NCBI GenBank assembly: GCA_964599375.1
Contig: CAZREW010000003.1
Coordinates: 62,001-126,000, forward strand
Reading direction: 5' to 3'
Length of the DNA: 64,000 nucleotides
Source: JAUWCL01 sp964599375
Lineage (GTDB): Bacteria > Krumholzibacteriota > Krumholzibacteriia > Krumholzibacteriales > Krumholzibacteriaceae
This document shows positions 28,533 to 37,072 of the stretch, piece by piece; within the stretch, counting starts at the first letter, position 1; each line of letters begins with the position of its first letter. The position numbers and the translations under genes are program-made. The notes beneath the pieces were generated by a model, which was not told the DNA's origin, did not search any database, and was given only the letters and a program-made list of their open reading frames with translations.

Positions 28533-29486
28533 TTGTCTGGTGATATCGATGTGGTGGCCCTCGGGGGGAATGCGATAATCCCTTCCGGCGGCTCGGGGAC
28601 GATCGAGGAACAGAGAGAAGTCACTACACGCTCGATGGAGCATGTGGCCGACCTCATAGAGTCGGGCAGGAAGGTGATCATAACGCACGGCAACGGCCCG
28701 ATCGTGGGGAATATCCTTGAGCGGAACGAGGCCGCCAAAGACAGGATACCGCCTATGCCTCTCGATATATGCGGGGCGGACTCCCAGGGCGGGATAGGAT
28801 ATATGATCCAGCAGATACTCGGAAATGTCCTGCGTCGGCGCGGTATCGAAAAACCAGTGGTCTCGCTGGTGTCTCAGGTCGTCGTATCCGAGGATGACGA
28901 TGCCTTCCAGGACCCGACCAAGCCGATCGGACCTTTCTATTCCTTCGACGAGTCGAAAGAACTGGAGCGTTCAAAAGGCTGGGTGATGAAGAAGGACGCG
29001 GGCGGCATGGGGTACAGGCGGGTAGTCGCCAGCCCGACTCCAGGGGAGATAGTCGAGGCCGGGATCATCTCCAGCCTCGTCTCCCAGGGAACAATCGTCA
29101 TAGCAGTGGGTGGAGGCGGCATCCCCGTCGTACGCAGGGACGGGAAGCTCGAGGGGATAGAGGCGGTCATCGACAAGGACCGTGCCGCGTCGGCTCTTGC
29201 GTCGGGTATAGGCGCGGAGAAGCTCGTCATCCTTACTAACGTCGAGCAGGTGTACGTCGATTTCGGGAAGCCCGAGCAGATCGGGCTGGGCAAGGTCGGG
29301 GTCTCCGAGATACGGAAGATGTACGAAGCCTACGAGTTCCCCGCTGGAAGCATGGGGCCGAAGATCAGGGCAGCGATCGATTTCGTGGAGGCCGGCGGGA
29401 AAGTGGCGATCATTACCCATTCAGAGACGCTCAGGGAGGCCGTCGAGGGGAAAGTTGGCACGCGCATAGTCCCGGACGGAGCCTGA
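28533..29486 (+). CDS. arcC: Carbamate kinase
   Basis: A 317-residue amino-acid-kinase-fold protein of normal ArcC length. TTG at 28533 follows GGAGG with 6-bp spacing. Visible signatures: VALGGNAIIPSGGSGT at the N-terminus, ITHGNGPIVGNILERNE, DICGADSQGGIGYMIQQ, and VAVGGGGIPVVRRDGKLEGI near the substrate site, then DKDRAASALASGIGAEKLVI. The enzyme converts carbamoyl phosphate plus ADP to ATP and carbamate, the energy-yielding last step of arginine-deiminase-type pathways. No ornithine carbamoyltransferase gene is in the window. A LarA-like gene follows at 19 bp, with a dimethylargininase-like gene converging after it. Confidence 0.93.
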   Translation: MSGDIDVVALGGNAIIPSGGSGTIEEQREVTTRSMEHVADLIESGRKVIITHGNGPIVGNILERNEAAKDRIPPMPLDICGADSQGGIGYMIQQILGNVLRRRGIEKPVVSLVSQVVVSEDDDAFQDPTKPIGPFYSFDESKELERSKGWVMKKDAGGMGYRRVVASPTPGEIVEAGIISSLVSQGTIVIAVGGGGIPVVRRDGKLEGIEAVIDKDRAASALASGIGAEKLVILTNVEQVYVDFGKPEQIGLGKVGVSEIRKMYEAYEFPAGSMGPKIRAAIDFVEAGGKVAIITHSETLREAVEGKVGTRIVPDGA

Positions 29487-29504
29487 TACCGGCATCAGGA
29501 GAGT

Positions 29505-30761
29505 ATGGACCCTGTCATCCTTCCTTATGGAGATTCGCAGATCCAAGTACCCTTCGCGGGCGAGATCCCTGCATGTGATTTCCCCGATCCTCTCCCTGAC
29601 ATATCAGGCGCGGTCGAACAGGCACTAGACGAGCCCGAAGGCAGCAGGGCTCTTTCGGAGATGATCCCGGTTTCCGGGAGGATCGCCGTGCTTGTCTCGG
29701 ACCTGACCAGGGGCACAACGGCGGCCACTGTGCTCATCCCTGCCCTGGAATATCTCGAGAATCGTGGAGCGGGGCCGGAGCGGACGACCATCTACATCGC
29801 CAGCGGCATGCACCGTGGCCAGTCGTGCGGCGAGATCGAGGCTCAGCTCGGCTCGAGGGTCGCCGGCAGGTACCGTATCATACAGCACGATGCCCGGGAT
29901 GCCGGGTCGCTTCTTGACGCCGGCACGACATCATCAGGGACCCGCTGCCTGTTCAACAGGGAAGCGGCGATGTCGTCTCTCATAGTCGGCGTCGGTGCCG
30001 TATCATTCCATTACTTCGCGGGATTCGGCGGTGGCAGGAAACTGATCCTGCCTGGGATCTCGGGCGAAGAGACGATAATCGCAAATCACAGGAGATCACT
30101 GAAGAAAGACCCCGCTGAAGGACTGTCCGACGGGTGCAGACCTGGTAATCTCGACGGCAATCCGGTCCATGAGGACATGATCGAAGGAGCCTCCCTTGTT
30201 CCGGCGCCGGTATTCATGATAAACGCGGTAGCCGGGGCGGGCGGTGAGCCTGCATTCGTCAATGCCGGCGATATCGACTTGTCGCACCGGATCGCCGCCG
30301 CCAGGCTTCTCGAGAAATTCACGCTTCGCGCGGGCGTACGCCGACCGGCGGTTGTAGCGTCGGCGGGCGGATACCCTAAGGATATCAACCTGCTTCAGGC
30401 ACACAAGGCGATCAGGCACGCCTCGATGGCCGTAGAGAACGGCGGGCTGCTGCTTATGGCGGCGGCCTGTGGAGAAGGTGTCGGCTCGGACTCGCTTGAG
30501 GACGATTTCTCGGGCGGAAGGGAAAAGGTGCCGTCGAGGGTCTCCAGAAGGTACACGCTCAACTCGCAGGCGTCTATGTCGATATTCGACATCACGGATA
30601 GGATAGAAGTGAGGCTTCTTTCCGGGCTGCCGGATGATATTATCGAGAAGTTCGGATTCGGTACCTGGAGGGTGGAAGACACTGCTTCCATGCTGGATAT
30701 CATGCGTGCCGGTGAGCCGCTCTTCATCCCGCACGCTGCCGCATTCCTGCCAGTCATATAA
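29505..30761 (+). CDS. LarA-family (nickel-dependent lactate racemase-like) protein
   Basis: A 418-residue protein of the LarA/DUF2088 family. ASGMHRGQSCGEIEAQLG corresponds to the conserved GxHR region, HYFAGFGGGRKLILPGISG contains the lysine that carries the nickel-pincer cofactor in Lactiplantibacillus LarA, and TIIANHR supplies a conserved His. DLTRGT at residue ~65 fits the family's N-terminal DxTR motif. Known relatives racemise or epimerise 2-hydroxyacids. No larB, larC or larE gene for cofactor synthesis is nearby, so substrate and metallation are open. Likely co-transcribed with carbamate kinase (19-bp gap). Confidence 0.87.
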   Translation: MDPVILPYGDSQIQVPFAGEIPACDFPDPLPDISGAVEQALDEPEGSRALSEMIPVSGRIAVLVSDLTRGTTAATVLIPALEYLENRGAGPERTTIYIASGMHRGQSCGEIEAQLGSRVAGRYRIIQHDARDAGSLLDAGTTSSGTRCLFNREAAMSSLIVGVGAVSFHYFAGFGGGRKLILPGISGEETIIANHRRSLKKDPAEGLSDGCRPGNLDGNPVHEDMIEGASLVPAPVFMINAVAGAGGEPAFVNAGDIDLSHRIAAARLLEKFTLRAGVRRPAVVASAGGYPKDINLLQAHKAIRHASMAVENGGLLLMAAACGEGVGSDSLEDDFSGGREKVPSRVSRRYTLNSQASMSIFDITDRIEVRLLSGLPDDIIEKFGFGTWRVEDTASMLDIMRAGEPLFIPHAAAFLPVI

Positions 30762-30782
30762 AGAGGATCCCGGTTGAAATGA

Positions 30783-31562
30783 CTATCCCGTATCCATCCT
30801 GAGCGAAAGGCAGGAGAGGCCGCCGTCCATCTTCCTGAACTCTGACATGTCGAGTTCGATTATCTCCACGCCCGTCCGGGCGAGGAGGGCAAGAGTCCCC
30901 GGGAATCCTGAAGGAAATATCAGGCGGCCGTTGACCGTTATGCAGTTGGCGCAGTAGTCCTCCCCGTCGGCTACTCCGATCACATCGAGACCGGAGAGAC
31001 CTTCGATTTGGGACATCGAACTGTCTGCCAGAGCCACACCGTTTCCCAGATAGCTTAGACCTGATTTGAGATGCAGGCCTAGCTTTACACGGACGGTAGC
31101 GCTTCTGAATCCTTCCCGCGCGAGAAAGGTACCGAGTTGCCTCGCACCTTCCATATTGGTCCTTTTCGAGAGCCCTATCAGGACCAGGTCGTCGACCTCC
31201 AGGACGTCGCCGCCATCGATCCTGCCGGGAGGACTGATCCGGTCCACCTCGAGATACCGGGAAAGCACAGGTTCGATCAAGTCAGCCTCGCCGAGGCGCG
31301 AGGGATGACCCGGCCTGGTTATCATGGCACGGTGGCCGGCGATGACCGCGGTATCCTCGACGAAAGTGGAGTCCGGGAACTCTTCGACCGGGTCGAGAAC
31401 GATCACCTCCACGCCGCATGAGCGCAGGGCTTCGCAGTAGGCCTCGTGCTGTCTGGCGGCCAGCACAGGGTTCGGGGCGCCCAGGTCTGCGGAAGTGAGC
31501 CCTCTGCCGAGAGACAGGGCCGGCCTCCTCGTGATCGCTTTCGTAAACATACCGCTTTTCAT
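30783..31562 (-). CDS. Dimethylargininase / arginine-deiminase-fold hydrolase
   Basis: A 259-residue amidinohydrolase of the DDAH class, similar in length to known dimethylarginine dimethylaminohydrolases (~250-285). Visible features: PDSTFVEDTAVIAG with the acidic substrate-binding residues, RIDGGDVLEVDD, GLHLKSGLSYLG with the catalytic His, and the nucleophile C251 in MDGGLSCLSLRM. The expected reaction hydrolyses a (methylated) arginine guanidine to citrulline and an amine. It converges on the LarA/carbamate-kinase genes with a 21-bp gap, so the pairing is positional and not an operon. It diverges from the Tat-exported aldo/keto reductase. Confidence 0.88.
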   Translation of the reverse strand: MKSGMFTKAITRRPALSLGRGLTSADLGAPNPVLAARQHEAYCEALRSCGVEVIVLDPVEEFPDSTFVEDTAVIAGHRAMITRPGHPSRLGEADLIEPVLSRYLEVDRISPPGRIDGGDVLEVDDLVLIGLSKRTNMEGARQLGTFLAREGFRSATVRVKLGLHLKSGLSYLGNGVALADSSMSQIEGLSGLDVIGVADGEDYCANCITVNGRLIFPSGFPGTLALLARTGVEIIELDMSEFRKMDGGLSCLSLRMDTG

Positions 31563-31587
31563 AGTTTGCAGACTTCTTCATTTTGCG

Positions 31588-31616
31588 TAAACATAATGTC
31601 TTTTTTGATGTATACT
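31588..31616 (+). promoter_or_regulatory. Likely promoter of the Fe-S aldo/keto reductase gene
   Basis: In the 101-bp AT-rich gap between divergent genes, TAAACA (31588-31593), a 17-bp spacer and TATACT (31611-31616) form a plausible sigma-70 site. A weaker minus-strand pair (TTGCAG with a TATGTT-like -10) could serve the divergent dimethylargininase gene. Confidence 0.4.
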
Positions 31617-31663
31617 GCAAAAAAGGCAGGAATCAAGAGGACTTTTCGGTCAGGGAGGCGATA

Positions 31664-32893
31664 ATGGAAAGGAAAAAAGGCGGCCTGACCAGGCGTGGAT
31701 TCATTACGGCCGCCGCCGGGGGGATCGTCGGTGCCGGCATGGCGGGACTGGTCCATGCCAGCCCGGCCGGCGGGCAGAAGGAAGAGGAATCAGGAGCAGA
31801 GCCTAAGGGGAAGGCCATAACGCGCATGCTCGGAAAGACCGGGATAGAGATCCCCGTCGTGAGCATGGGCGTGATGAACTCGAACAATCCCGAGATCGTC
31901 AGGGCGGCGTACGAGACGGGGTTCAGGCATTTCGACACCGCCGCGTATTACATGGGCGGGAAGAACGAGCGTATGGTCGGGGAGGTCATCAAAGAGCTTG
32001 GTGTAAGGGACAACGTGATCATAGCGACGAAGGTCTATGCTCCCAACATGCGTGTCGGCGACACGGCGGCCGAGACTCGCCGCAAGATCCGTATCCAGAT
32101 CGACGAGTGTCTCAACAGGCTGCAGATGAGCCATGTCGACATCCTCTATGTGCATAACGTCGATTCCGCCGGATTCGTGATGAACGAGGCCGTCCACGAG
32201 GCGATGGAAGAGGCGCGTGCGAGTGGCAGGACCAGGTTCACAGGCATCTCGACCCATAAGCAGATGAGCGAAGTCATCGACGCCGTCACGAAATCGGGAT
32301 GGTATGACGTGGTCCTTACCGTGATCAACATGACAATGGCTGATAACGCAAGGCTTCTCGACTCGATAAAGAACGCGGCGAAAAAGGGTGTCGGGATTGT
32401 CGCCATGAAGACTCAGGTCGGTGGCAGGCGCTTTCCGCTGCCGGAGAGTATTGCCGGATATGACGGCAGGACGATCAACCAGGCTGCGCTCAGGTGGGTG
32501 ATAAGGAACGAAGACATCGCGACGGCGATACCCGGATTTACTACATTCGAGCATATGAAGGAAGATTTCGATGTTGCATACAGTCTCGAGTTCAACGAAA
32601 AGGAAAAAAGCCTTCTCGGCGAATGCGATCTCAAGGTCGGAATGGCGTACTGCAGGCAGTGTGGCCTGTGTCTCGCGGACTGTCCGGCTGGAGTCGACGT
32701 CCCGACGCTCATGAGGACGCATATGTACGCTGCGCAGTACGCCAATTTTCAGCATGCCAGAGCGACCCTTGGTGAGATAGAGGCCGGGCGGGGCCTCGAA
32801 AGATGTTCAGGCTGCGGCGCCTGCGCCGTCCGCTGCCGCCACTCGGTAGACGTGGCAGCGAGGATAGAGGAACTCAAGCTCATCTATGCGTGA
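31664..32893 (+). CDS. Tat-exported aldo/keto reductase with C-terminal 2x[4Fe-4S] ferredoxin domain
   Basis: The ATG at 31664 (GGGAGG 5 bp upstream) gives 409 residues beginning with a twin-arginine signal, LTRRGFITAAAGG; a longer upstream reading lacks support. Residues ~50-330 are an aldo/keto reductase barrel with the tetrad regions FDTAAYYMGG (Asp, Tyr), IATKVY (Lys) and ILYVHNVD (His). Residues ~330-409 hold two ferredoxin-like clusters, CRQCGLCLADCP and CSGCGACAVRC. Tat export fits a protein folded with cofactors before transport. Periplasmic AKR-ferredoxin proteins of this type are widespread, but their substrate is generally unknown. Confidence 0.92.
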   Translation: MERKKGGLTRRGFITAAAGGIVGAGMAGLVHASPAGGQKEEESGAEPKGKAITRMLGKTGIEIPVVSMGVMNSNNPEIVRAAYETGFRHFDTAAYYMGGKNERMVGEVIKELGVRDNVIIATKVYAPNMRVGDTAAETRRKIRIQIDECLNRLQMSHVDILYVHNVDSAGFVMNEAVHEAMEEARASGRTRFTGISTHKQMSEVIDAVTKSGWYDVVLTVINMTMADNARLLDSIKNAAKKGVGIVAMKTQVGGRRFPLPESIAGYDGRTINQAALRWVIRNEDIATAIPGFTTFEHMKEDFDVAYSLEFNEKEKSLLGECDLKVGMAYCRQCGLCLADCPAGVDVPTLMRTHMYAAQYANFQHARATLGEIEAGRGLERCSGCGACAVRCRHSVDVAARIEELKLIYA

Positions 32894-32995
32894 CGCCCCG
32901 GCGCAACTGTGATATTTTGAGCTTTCCCGGCGCTCCTCGCCGTGCCGGATCCGGTAAGTAGCTATGCATCAGTATGAGACAAGGAGTATGCAGGG

Positions 32996-34264
32996 ATGAA
33001 GGTTCTCGTGATCGGTGGAGGAGGCAGGGAGCACGCGATAGCCTGGAAGCTCTCGAGATCCCCACATGTCGATAAGATATACGCCGCTCCGGGGAACGCG
33101 GGTATCGCCGGGATCGGCGAGTGTGTTTCAGTGGGGGCGGAAAACAAGAAAGCGCTTCTGGACTTTGCCAGGGAGAAGGAGATCGATCTCACTGTGGTGG
33201 GACCGGAGGCTCCCCTGGTATCCGGCATAGTAGATCTCTTCCGCGGAGAGGGCCGTAGGATCTTCGGTTTCGACGGCAAAGGCGCCCTGCTCGAGGGAAG
33301 CAAGGTATGGGCAAAGCGTTTCATGGAGAAATACGAGATCCCGACTGGCGGGTTCGCCGTGTTTGACAATCACTGTGCGGCCCAGAACGCCGTCGATGCC
33401 GGAAAACCCCCGTATGTCATAAAAGCCGATGGGCTGGCCGCTGGCAAGGGAGTGCTCATCTGCCGGACGATGGAGGAAGCCCGCGGCGCGATCGAGTCGG
33501 TCATGCAGAAGAAGGAGTTCGGCACAGCCGGAGACAGGATCGTCCTCGAGGAGTTTCTCGAGGGCACCGAGCTGTCGGTCCTTGCGGTCTTCGACGGGAA
33601 AGATTACCGGCTGTTCGTTCCGTCCCAGGACCACAAGAGGGCTTATGACGGTGACAAGGGCCCAAATACGGGCGGGATGGGCGCGTACGCGCCTGTGCCG
33701 GTCCTCGGGCACGCGCTCGAGGAGAAAATAAGGATAGAGATAATAGAACGCACTCTCAGCGGAATCCAGTCAGAGAAGATCCAAGGGGCCGGCGTCGTCT
33801 ATTTCGGCCTGATGCTTACACCGGCAGGGCCGAAGGTGCTCGAATACAACTGCAGGTTCGGCGATCCGGAGACGCAGGTGATCCTCCCTCTTCTCAAGAC
33901 TGACCTGTTCGAAGTGCTTTACGAGGCGACTGAAAACAATCTCGAAAGTGTGGATTTCGAAAACAGCGATGAGGCGTGCACCTGCGTCGTGGTAGCTTCC
34001 GGGGGCTACCCGGGAAAGTACGAGAAAGGCCTCGAGATAAGCGGGATCACGGAAGCGGAACAGACCGGATGCATCGTCTTCCATGCCGGCACCGCGTATG
34101 ATAATGGCAGGACCGTGACATCAGGCGGACGGGTCCTCGGGGTGACGGCCGTGGCGCCGACTCTGATAGAGGCTACCGGTAAAGCATACTCGGGAGTGGA
34201 CAGTATAAGATTCAAAGGCTGTTTCTCCAGGCGAGACATAGCCTGGAGGGCATTGGAAGAGTAG
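32996..34264 (+). CDS. purD: Phosphoribosylamine-glycine ligase (GAR synthetase)
   Basis: A full-length 422-residue PurD. It starts MKVLVIGGGGREHAIAWKLS, has the ATP-grasp core (PYVIKADGLAAGKGVLIC, VLEEFLEGTELSVLA), the PurD signature PSQDHKRAYDGDKGPNTGGM, and VLEYNCRFGDPETQVI. It catalyses ATP-dependent joining of glycine to phosphoribosylamine, the second step of purine synthesis. purE follows at 25 bp, forming a purD-purE-sua5-like unit. The 102-bp upstream gap shows no purine riboswitch. Confidence 0.97.
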   Translation: MKVLVIGGGGREHAIAWKLSRSPHVDKIYAAPGNAGIAGIGECVSVGAENKKALLDFAREKEIDLTVVGPEAPLVSGIVDLFRGEGRRIFGFDGKGALLEGSKVWAKRFMEKYEIPTGGFAVFDNHCAAQNAVDAGKPPYVIKADGLAAGKGVLICRTMEEARGAIESVMQKKEFGTAGDRIVLEEFLEGTELSVLAVFDGKDYRLFVPSQDHKRAYDGDKGPNTGGMGAYAPVPVLGHALEEKIRIEIIERTLSGIQSEKIQGAGVVYFGLMLTPAGPKVLEYNCRFGDPETQVILPLLKTDLFEVLYEATENNLESVDFENSDEACTCVVVASGGYPGKYEKGLEISGITEAEQTGCIVFHAGTAYDNGRTVTSGGRVLGVTAVAPTLIEATGKAYSGVDSIRFKGCFSRRDIAWRALEE

Positions 34265-34289
34265 CTGAAAGATTCGAAAGGAGAAAGAC

Positions 34290-34757
34290 GTGGGCGGAGA
34301 ACTTCAGGTCGCCGTCATAATGGGAAGTGAATCGGACAGGGAGACCATGGAGGTATGTCTTGAGCAGCTCGAAAAGCTCGGGGTCAAGAGCGAGCTTAAG
34401 GTCTCTTCCGCTCACAGGATGCCGGAGGCGACAAAGTCTTACATCGAGGAGGCGACCCAAAGGGGCGCGCAGGTATTCATAGCGGGGGCGGGCATGTCGG
34501 CCGCGCTGCCCGGTTTCGTGGCGTCGGTGACGACCAGGCCCGTAATCGGCGTTCCCATACCTTCAGGAATGCCCGACGGCATGGATGCGCTGCTCTCGAT
34601 GGTACAGATGCCTCCTGGGATCCCGGTCGCTACAGTCGCGGTCGGCAAGGCGGGCGCGAAAAATGCCGCCGTACTCGCGGTGGAGATACTCGCCCTGTCG
34701 GACAACAGGTTCTCCAGGGAACTGGATAAGATGCGTGACCAATGGAAATGCCGGTAG
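34290..34757 (+). CDS. purE: N5-carboxyaminoimidazole ribonucleotide mutase (PurE, class I-like)
   Basis: A 155-residue PurE starting at GTG 34290 behind AAAGGAGAAAG. Motifs match the family: VIMGSESDRETM, SSAHRMPE, FIAGAGMSAALPGF and GVPIPSGMPDGMDALLSMVQ. It rearranges N5-CAIR to CAIR in de novo purine synthesis. No purK gene is visible, so the substrate route (PurK-dependent class I, or CO2-using class II) cannot be settled from context. Its end overlaps the next gene by 16 bp. Confidence 0.95.
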   Translation: MGGELQVAVIMGSESDRETMEVCLEQLEKLGVKSELKVSSAHRMPEATKSYIEEATQRGAQVFIAGAGMSAALPGFVASVTTRPVIGVPIPSGMPDGMDALLSMVQMPPGIPVATVAVGKAGAKNAAVLAVEILALSDNRFSRELDKMRDQWKCR

Positions 34758-35362
34758 AAGGGTATCTCGAAAGTCTCCACATCGCCGAGCTGGCGGCAAT
34801 ACTCAGGGCCGGAGGCGTGGCGGTGCTCCCGACCGATACGATATACGGATTTCACTGCGTCTTCTCGGAGCTAAAGCCTATAGACAGGATCGTGCGGCTC
34901 AAAGGGCGCTCGAAGTCATCCGGCCTGATCCTGCTCGCCTCATCGCGCCGGATGGTCGACACGCTGGTGGACAAGTGGCCCTCCGGCACAGAGGAGAGGC
35001 TCTTTTCCCTCTGGCCGGCTCCCGTCACCGCGATACTCCCGGCATCAAGGAAGATACACGCAGCCCTGAGGCCTGACGGAAGAGTCGCTGTCAGGATCCC
35101 GGCCAGGCTGGCCCTGCTCGCGCTCATAGAAAAGACCGGAGTTCCGCTTGTCTCCACCAGCGTCAACAGGTCGGGCCAGCCACCGATGAACAGGATCGGC
35201 GAGATCCGGAAAGCCTTTCCCGGACTCGATGCCTACATATCGAGAAGGGGGCCTGGCAGCAGTTCTCCATCAACCGTCATAGACCTTACGGGAAACAGGG
35301 TGCGAATATTGCGACGCGGCAAGGCCGCCGGGCTGGCCGCGTCGGCGTTCGGTATCGACTGA
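34742..35362 (+). CDS. Sua5/YciO/YrdC-family L-threonylcarbamoyladenylate synthase
   Basis: A 206-residue YrdC-domain protein with no C-terminal Sua5 domain, so TsaC-like in length. Features: GGVAVLPTDTIYGFHCVF, RLKGRSKSSGLILL, LWPAPVTAILPASR and PLVSTSVNRSGQPP. The enzyme makes threonylcarbamoyl-AMP from threonine, bicarbonate and ATP for the t6A37 tRNA modification. It starts at ATG 34742 inside the end of purE (a second ATG six bases later is possible), implying translational coupling. YciO-like proteins share the fold, so the assignment is to the family rather than to proven TsaC activity. Confidence 0.9.
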   Translation: MEMPVEGYLESLHIAELAAILRAGGVAVLPTDTIYGFHCVFSELKPIDRIVRLKGRSKSSGLILLASSRRMVDTLVDKWPSGTEERLFSLWPAPVTAILPASRKIHAALRPDGRVAVRIPARLALLALIEKTGVPLVSTSVNRSGQPPMNRIGEIRKAFPGLDAYISRRGPGSSSPSTVIDLTGNRVRILRRGKAAGLAASAFGID

Positions 35363-35378
35363 GCGGAAGGCGTATAGT

Positions 35379-35828
35379 ATGAAGATGCTGACAGGCTTGT
35401 TTCTCGCTATCTGCTTGATGGTGACAGCGTGCGGGAGCGGAGATGCGGAGAGAAAAGGATACGAAGCGGCAGTCATGGACGAGATCTCTTCGGACATGGA
35501 GCAGCAGGTTGCGAGCTGGAACTCAGGTAATCTCGATGGCTTCATGAAATACTATTGGCACTCGGACGGCATGACATTTCACGGGGGAAAGCGCAGGCTG
35601 CAGGGCTGGGAGACCCTGAACTCGATGTACATCGAGACGTACTCGGGAGCCCGCAGGGGAGTGCTCGAGTTCTCCGGTCTTGAGATAAACGTGCTTTCGC
35701 CTGAATCGGCATACGTGCTGGGCGACTGGAAGGTGGAACTGCCCGATACGGTCAGGCAGGGTAAATTCACGCTGATATGGAGAAAGACCAGCGATGGATG
35801 GAGGATCGTCCACGATCACTCGTCCTGA
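35379..35828 (+). CDS. Lipoprotein with NTF2/SnoaL-like (DUF4440-type) domain
   Basis: A 149-residue protein with a lipoprotein signal (LAICLMVTACGSG, lipobox VTAC with Cys18). The mature part, from about residue 30, has the cone-fold pattern of NTF2-like proteins: QQVASWNSGNLDGFMKYYW, then WETLNSMYIETY, and the typical ending FTLIWRKTSDGWRIVHDHSS. Relatives are periplasmic proteins of unclear activity, some binding small ligands. It lies 17 bp after the YrdC gene and 20 bp before alkaline phosphatase, so it may share their transcript. Confidence 0.87.
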   Translation: MKMLTGLFLAICLMVTACGSGDAERKGYEAAVMDEISSDMEQQVASWNSGNLDGFMKYYWHSDGMTFHGGKRRLQGWETLNSMYIETYSGARRGVLEFSGLEINVLSPESAYVLGDWKVELPDTVRQGKFTLIWRKTSDGWRIVHDHSS

Positions 35829-35847
35829 GCAGGGAGGATGAATCACC

Positions 35848-36951
35848 ATGAAGATCACTTCGAAGAGCAGCAGGCTGTGTCGTCTCGTGCTGTCTGCCAT
35901 TGCGCTGCTAGCGCTGTACGGGCCTGCCAACGCGATGGAAAAGCCGAGGAACATCATACTCCTGGTCGGGGACGGCATGGGGGTCGCCCACCTCACGCTG
36001 GGCCAGATTGCAACGGGAGGACTTAATGCCGAAAGGATGCCTGTCGGCGGGCTGGTCATGACATTCCCGTTCGGCGGGATGGTCACCGATTCGGCCGCCT
36101 CTGGCACGGCCCTGGCGACAGGGCGCAAGACGCGGAACGGGATGATATCGATATCGCCCGACGGCGATACGCTTCGCACTGTGCTCGAGTACGCCGAGAA
36201 AGCCGGTATGGCGACGGGCCTGGTCGTTACATGCCAGATCACTCATGCCACACCGGCGGTCTTCGCGGCGCACGTGGTCAGCAGGAAAATGGAGGGCGAG
36301 ATAGCCCGGCAGATGGCCGGCTGCGGGGTGGACGTGATGATCGGAGGTGGATGGTCGTACTTCCTTCCCGCGAGTGTTGCTGAAAGCAGGAGAGACGACG
36401 AGATCGATCTTGAAGGCGTGTTGAAGAAACGGATGCCGGTCGTACGGTCTGTCGGGGAATTGATGGAACTCGAGGACATCTCTGCCGTCGCGGCGCTTCT
36501 GGCTCCGCTCGAGTGTCCCCCCGCTAAGGAGAGAGATTACTCCCTCGCGGAACTTGCCGGGAAAGCGATCAGTATCCTCTCGGCAGGCGACTCCGGTTTC
36601 TTCCTCATGGTCGAGGGTTCGCAGATAGACTGGGCTGCTCACGACAACGACGATGAAGGAGTACTTGACGAGATGCTGGATTTCGACGGAGCCGTGGGAG
36701 TCGCTCTCGATTTTGCCGAGGCAGACGGCACGACACTGGTCATCATGACAGCCGACCACGAGACGGGAGGATTCGCTCTGCTCGAGGCACCTGCGCAGTC
36801 GAGCAGGGCCGTTGAACCGCGGTTCAGCTCGGATGATCATACGATGGAGATGGTGCCTCTGCTCGCCTTCGGTCCGGGGGCGGAGGCCTTCGGCGGGATC
36901 CACGATAATACATTCATCGGTATCACAATGATCGATTATATAGAGAGGTGA
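35848..36951 (+). CDS. Alkaline phosphatase (PhoA family), periplasmic
   Basis: A 367-residue exported phosphomonoesterase with a signal peptide ending near NAMEKP. Active-site features of the PhoA superfamily are intact: metal-binding Asp in LLVGDGMG, nucleophile Ser in TDSAASGTALATG, EGSQIDWAAHDND (Zn/Mg ligands), TADHETGG, and the late His in SDDHTMEM. It is shorter than typical bacterial PhoA (~450), suggesting a compact crown region. It follows the NTF2-like lipoprotein closely. No Pho box was identified. Confidence 0.93.
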   Translation: MKITSKSSRLCRLVLSAIALLALYGPANAMEKPRNIILLVGDGMGVAHLTLGQIATGGLNAERMPVGGLVMTFPFGGMVTDSAASGTALATGRKTRNGMISISPDGDTLRTVLEYAEKAGMATGLVVTCQITHATPAVFAAHVVSRKMEGEIARQMAGCGVDVMIGGGWSYFLPASVAESRRDDEIDLEGVLKKRMPVVRSVGELMELEDISAVAALLAPLECPPAKERDYSLAELAGKAISILSAGDSGFFLMVEGSQIDWAAHDNDDEGVLDEMLDFDGAVGVALDFAEADGTTLVIMTADHETGGFALLEAPAQSSRAVEPRFSSDDHTMEMVPLLAFGPGAEAFGGIHDNTFIGITMIDYIER

Positions 36952-36993
36952 GTGGACGGTAGAGGATGCCGCTGCTATCACTCATGTGAAAAA

Positions 36994-37045
36994 ATGTATG
37001 AAATACTTGACATAATGAATGAACTATTATACAATATGTATGAAA
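36994..37045 (+). promoter_or_regulatory. Promoter with flanking operators for the first membrane-protein/XRE cassette
   Basis: TTGACA (37007-37012), a 17-bp spacer and TACAAT (37030-37035) form a near-consensus sigma-70 promoter. The 10-mer ATGTATGAAA occurs at 36994-37003 and again at 37036-37045, flanking it. Two dyads are embedded: GTAT-GAA-ATAC (36996-37006) and ATACA-ATA-TGTAT (37029-37041), the latter covering the -10. This is the layout expected for autorepression by the XRE protein encoded downstream. Confidence 0.7.
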
Positions 37046-37072
37046 ACGATTACCTGTTCAGGGGAGGGAGAT

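Noticed and set aside
31790..32755. A 321-residue His/Arg/Asp-rich minus-strand frame
   Set aside because: Exact antisense of the aldo/keto reductase; composition is typical of an opposite-strand shadow.
32894..32995. Purine riboswitch ahead of purD
   Set aside because: No conserved purine-aptamer core or terminator/antiterminator pair can be seen in this gap.
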